The translations under genes and the position numbers were made by a program. DNA of 64,000 bases from Collinsella aerofaciens (GTDB lineage Bacteria; Actinomycetota; Coriobacteriia; Coriobacteriales; Coriobacteriaceae). The stretch's first letter is position 1. Every line of letters starts with the position of its first letter. Shown piece after piece: positions 62,734 to 64,000 of this stretch. The stretch is from positions 60,891 through 124,890 of the forward strand of contig NZ_JADMWW010000001.1 in NCBI RefSeq assembly GCF_015548375.1. Reading direction: 5' to 3'. Under the pieces are notes generated by a model. That model made no database searches, was not told the origin of the DNA, and worked only from the letters and a program-made list of their open reading frames with translations.

Positions 62734-64000
62734 CTTAGAGGTCCTCGCGCCAGAAGGGCATGCTCATGCAGCGCGGGCCGCCGCGGCCGCGGGAGAGCTC
62801 GGCGGAGGGCACGACGAGAAGGTCCAGGCCCTCCTTGTACAGCACGTCGTTGGTGACGGTGTTGCGGGCGTAGACGCAGATCTTGCCGGGCTCGACGCAC
62901 AGGGTGTTGGAGCCGTCGTTCCACTGCTCGCGGGAGGCCGCGATCGGGTCGCCGCCGCCGCAGGGGATCAGCTTGACCTGGTCGACGCCGGTGGCGTCCT
63001 CCAGGACGTGCTCGAGGGTGTCCTCGATCAGGCGGATGTTCACGTCGCCCGGGTTCTTGCCGGCGGTCAGCTCGTAGACGCGCAGGGTGCCCATGATGGC
63101 GGGGTGGATCGTGAACTTATCGACGTCGATCTGGGTGAAGACCGTGTCGAGGTGCATGAAGGCGCGCGAGACCGGGATGTCGAAGGCCAGGATGCGCTCG
63201 ACCTTGGAGTCGGAGTTCCAGAAGATGTTCTGGGCCATGACGTCGATCGCGGCGGCCTGGGTGCGCTGGGAGATGCCGACGGCGAGGGTCTTCTCGTTGA
63301 TGTTCAGCACGTCGCCGCCCTCGGTGTGGAACTGGCAGTCGCGGCGGAAGTACAGGGAGACGTCCTTGTAGTCGGGGTGGTACTTGAAGACGTACTTGCC
63401 GTACAGGGTCTCGCGGTTGCGGGTGACCGAGTACATGCGGTTGAGGTTGACGCCCTCGCCGACGACCGCGAACGGGTCGCGGGTGAAGTAGAGGTTGGGC
63501 ATCGGGTCGATGATCAGGTCGGACTCGGACTCGGAGTTGACCAGGGAGTCGAGGGTCGTGGACGCCGTGAGGGGCATGTCGATCTCGGACTTGGTCATGC
63601 CGGCCATGGTCTTCTTGACGAACTCGAGGTTGTCCTCGATGGAGTCCAGCTTCTCGCGGACGATCTGCGGCATGTGCTGGCCGCGGATGCCGGCCTCGGC
63701 GATGTACTGGTCGGTGAACTCGGCGCGGGCGCCGGGGACCTGGTCGAACACCTCGGCGACGAGGTTCTCGAGATAGAGGACCTCCACGCCCTGGTCCCTC
63801 AGGATCTGGGCGAAGGTGTCGTGCTCCTGCTGCGCGACCTCCAGGAACGGGACGTCGTCGAACAGGAGTCGCTCGAGCTCGTCGGGCGGCAGGTTGAGGA
63901 GCTCGTCGCCGGGACGGTGCAGGCAGACCTTCCTGAGCTTGCCGATCTCGGAAGGCACGTGCAGACCTTTCGTCATGGCCTCCTACCTTTCTTTCGGGCC
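62734..64000 (-). repeat. Direct repeat copy 2 (arcA-containing)
   Basis: Second copy of the 1267-bp segment at 59645-60911, same orientation, running to the window edge. Confidence 0.9.
62735..63976 (-). CDS. arcA: Arginine deiminase, copy 2
   Basis: A 413-residue protein with the same translation as the copy at 59646-60887; also identical in DNA as far as read, including the SD AGGAGG two bases before the ATG. Catalytic motifs as in copy 1 (FTRDPF, HTEGGD, MHLDTVFT, GGPRCMSMP). Upstream control cannot be judged because the window ends 24 bases ahead. The following gene is an aminotransferase rather than arcB. Confidence 0.95.
   Translation of the reverse strand: MTKGLHVPSEIGKLRKVCLHRPGDELLNLPPDELERLLFDDVPFLEVAQQEHDTFAQILRDQGVEVLYLENLVAEVFDQVPGARAEFTDQYIAEAGIRGQHMPQIVREKLDSIEDNLEFVKKTMAGMTKSEIDMPLTASTTLDSLVNSESESDLIIDPMPNLYFTRDPFAVVGEGVNLNRMYSVTRNRETLYGKYVFKYHPDYKDVSLYFRRDCQFHTEGGDVLNINEKTLAVGISQRTQAAAIDVMAQNIFWNSDSKVERILAFDIPVSRAFMHLDTVFTQIDVDKFTIHPAIMGTLRVYELTAGKNPGDVNIRLIEDTLEHVLEDATGVDQVKLIPCGGGDPIAASREQWNDGSNTLCVEPGKICVYARNTVTNDVLYKEGLDLLVVPSAELSRGRGGPRCMSMPFWREDL

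Overview
The window is a high-GC, gene-dense chromosomal segment whose gene content and order point to the class Coriobacteriia, most likely Collinsella or a close relative. Signs for this are an Actinobacteria-type division cluster without ftsA (ftsZ, pgeF, yggS, sepF, yggT, divIVA), an arginine deiminase cluster with a YfcC-type carrier, ThiC of the short anaerobe type, and a type A RNase P RNA. The taxonomic call is inference from gene order and protein style, not from a marker search.

Layout: 1-3.5 kb holds the end of a C_GCAxxG_C_C redox protein, a YigZ protein, rnpB and rpsA. 3.5-9 kb carries housekeeping genes: HAD phosphatase, L-cysteine desulfidase-like UPF0597 protein, rpiB, ndk and argH. 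9-12 kb holds argG with a 56-residue ORF between argG and argH, and a Cof-type HAD phosphatase. 12-17.4 kb has polA, an M18 aminopeptidase and yaaA. 17.5-20.6 kb is a thiamin unit (TPP riboswitch, thiC, thiD). 20.6-24 kb has a GDSL hydrolase, a PARG-like TIGR02452 protein and a BI-1 membrane protein. 24-27.2 kb has PiT phosphate transport plus a DUF47 partner, an AT-richer GIY-YIG-like gene and a nitroreductase.

From 51.1 kb down to 27.4 kb almost everything is on the minus strand and forms one very long cell-wall and division region: mraZ-rsmH-ftsL-ftsI-murF-mraY-murD-ftsW-murG-murC-murB-ftsQ-ftsZ, then pgeF, then the complete high-affinity phosphate operon pstSCAB-phoU, then yggS-sepF-yggT-divIVA. 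The pst-phoU block splits a gene string that is usually contiguous, and pgeF and pstS overlap by four bases. A strong promoter with MraZ-type GTGGGG repeats precedes mraZ, and two direct repeats with an 11-bp period that look like a PhoP site precede pgeF. Together these genes make lipid II, build the septum and connect envelope growth with phosphate status.

51.4-56.3 kb has xerD, pyrG, a small winged-helix protein and a UPF0371 protein. 56.9-64 kb is an arginine catabolism island on the minus strand: arcA copy 2, a PLP aminotransferase, arcA copy 1, arcB and a YfcC carrier. The two arcA copies look identical at the DNA level over at least 1.26 kb in direct orientation.

The most unusual non-coding signal is a set of long palindromic intergenic elements in several sequence families. 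One family recurs three times with 18-26 bp arms; another occurs as two 80-bp tandem units with identical arms and unrelated cores. No tRNA, rRNA other than rnpB, CRISPR array, insertion sequence or prophage was seen. No clearly undescribed multi-gene system was found; the palindrome families, the altered PARG active site and the arcA duplication are the best leads.
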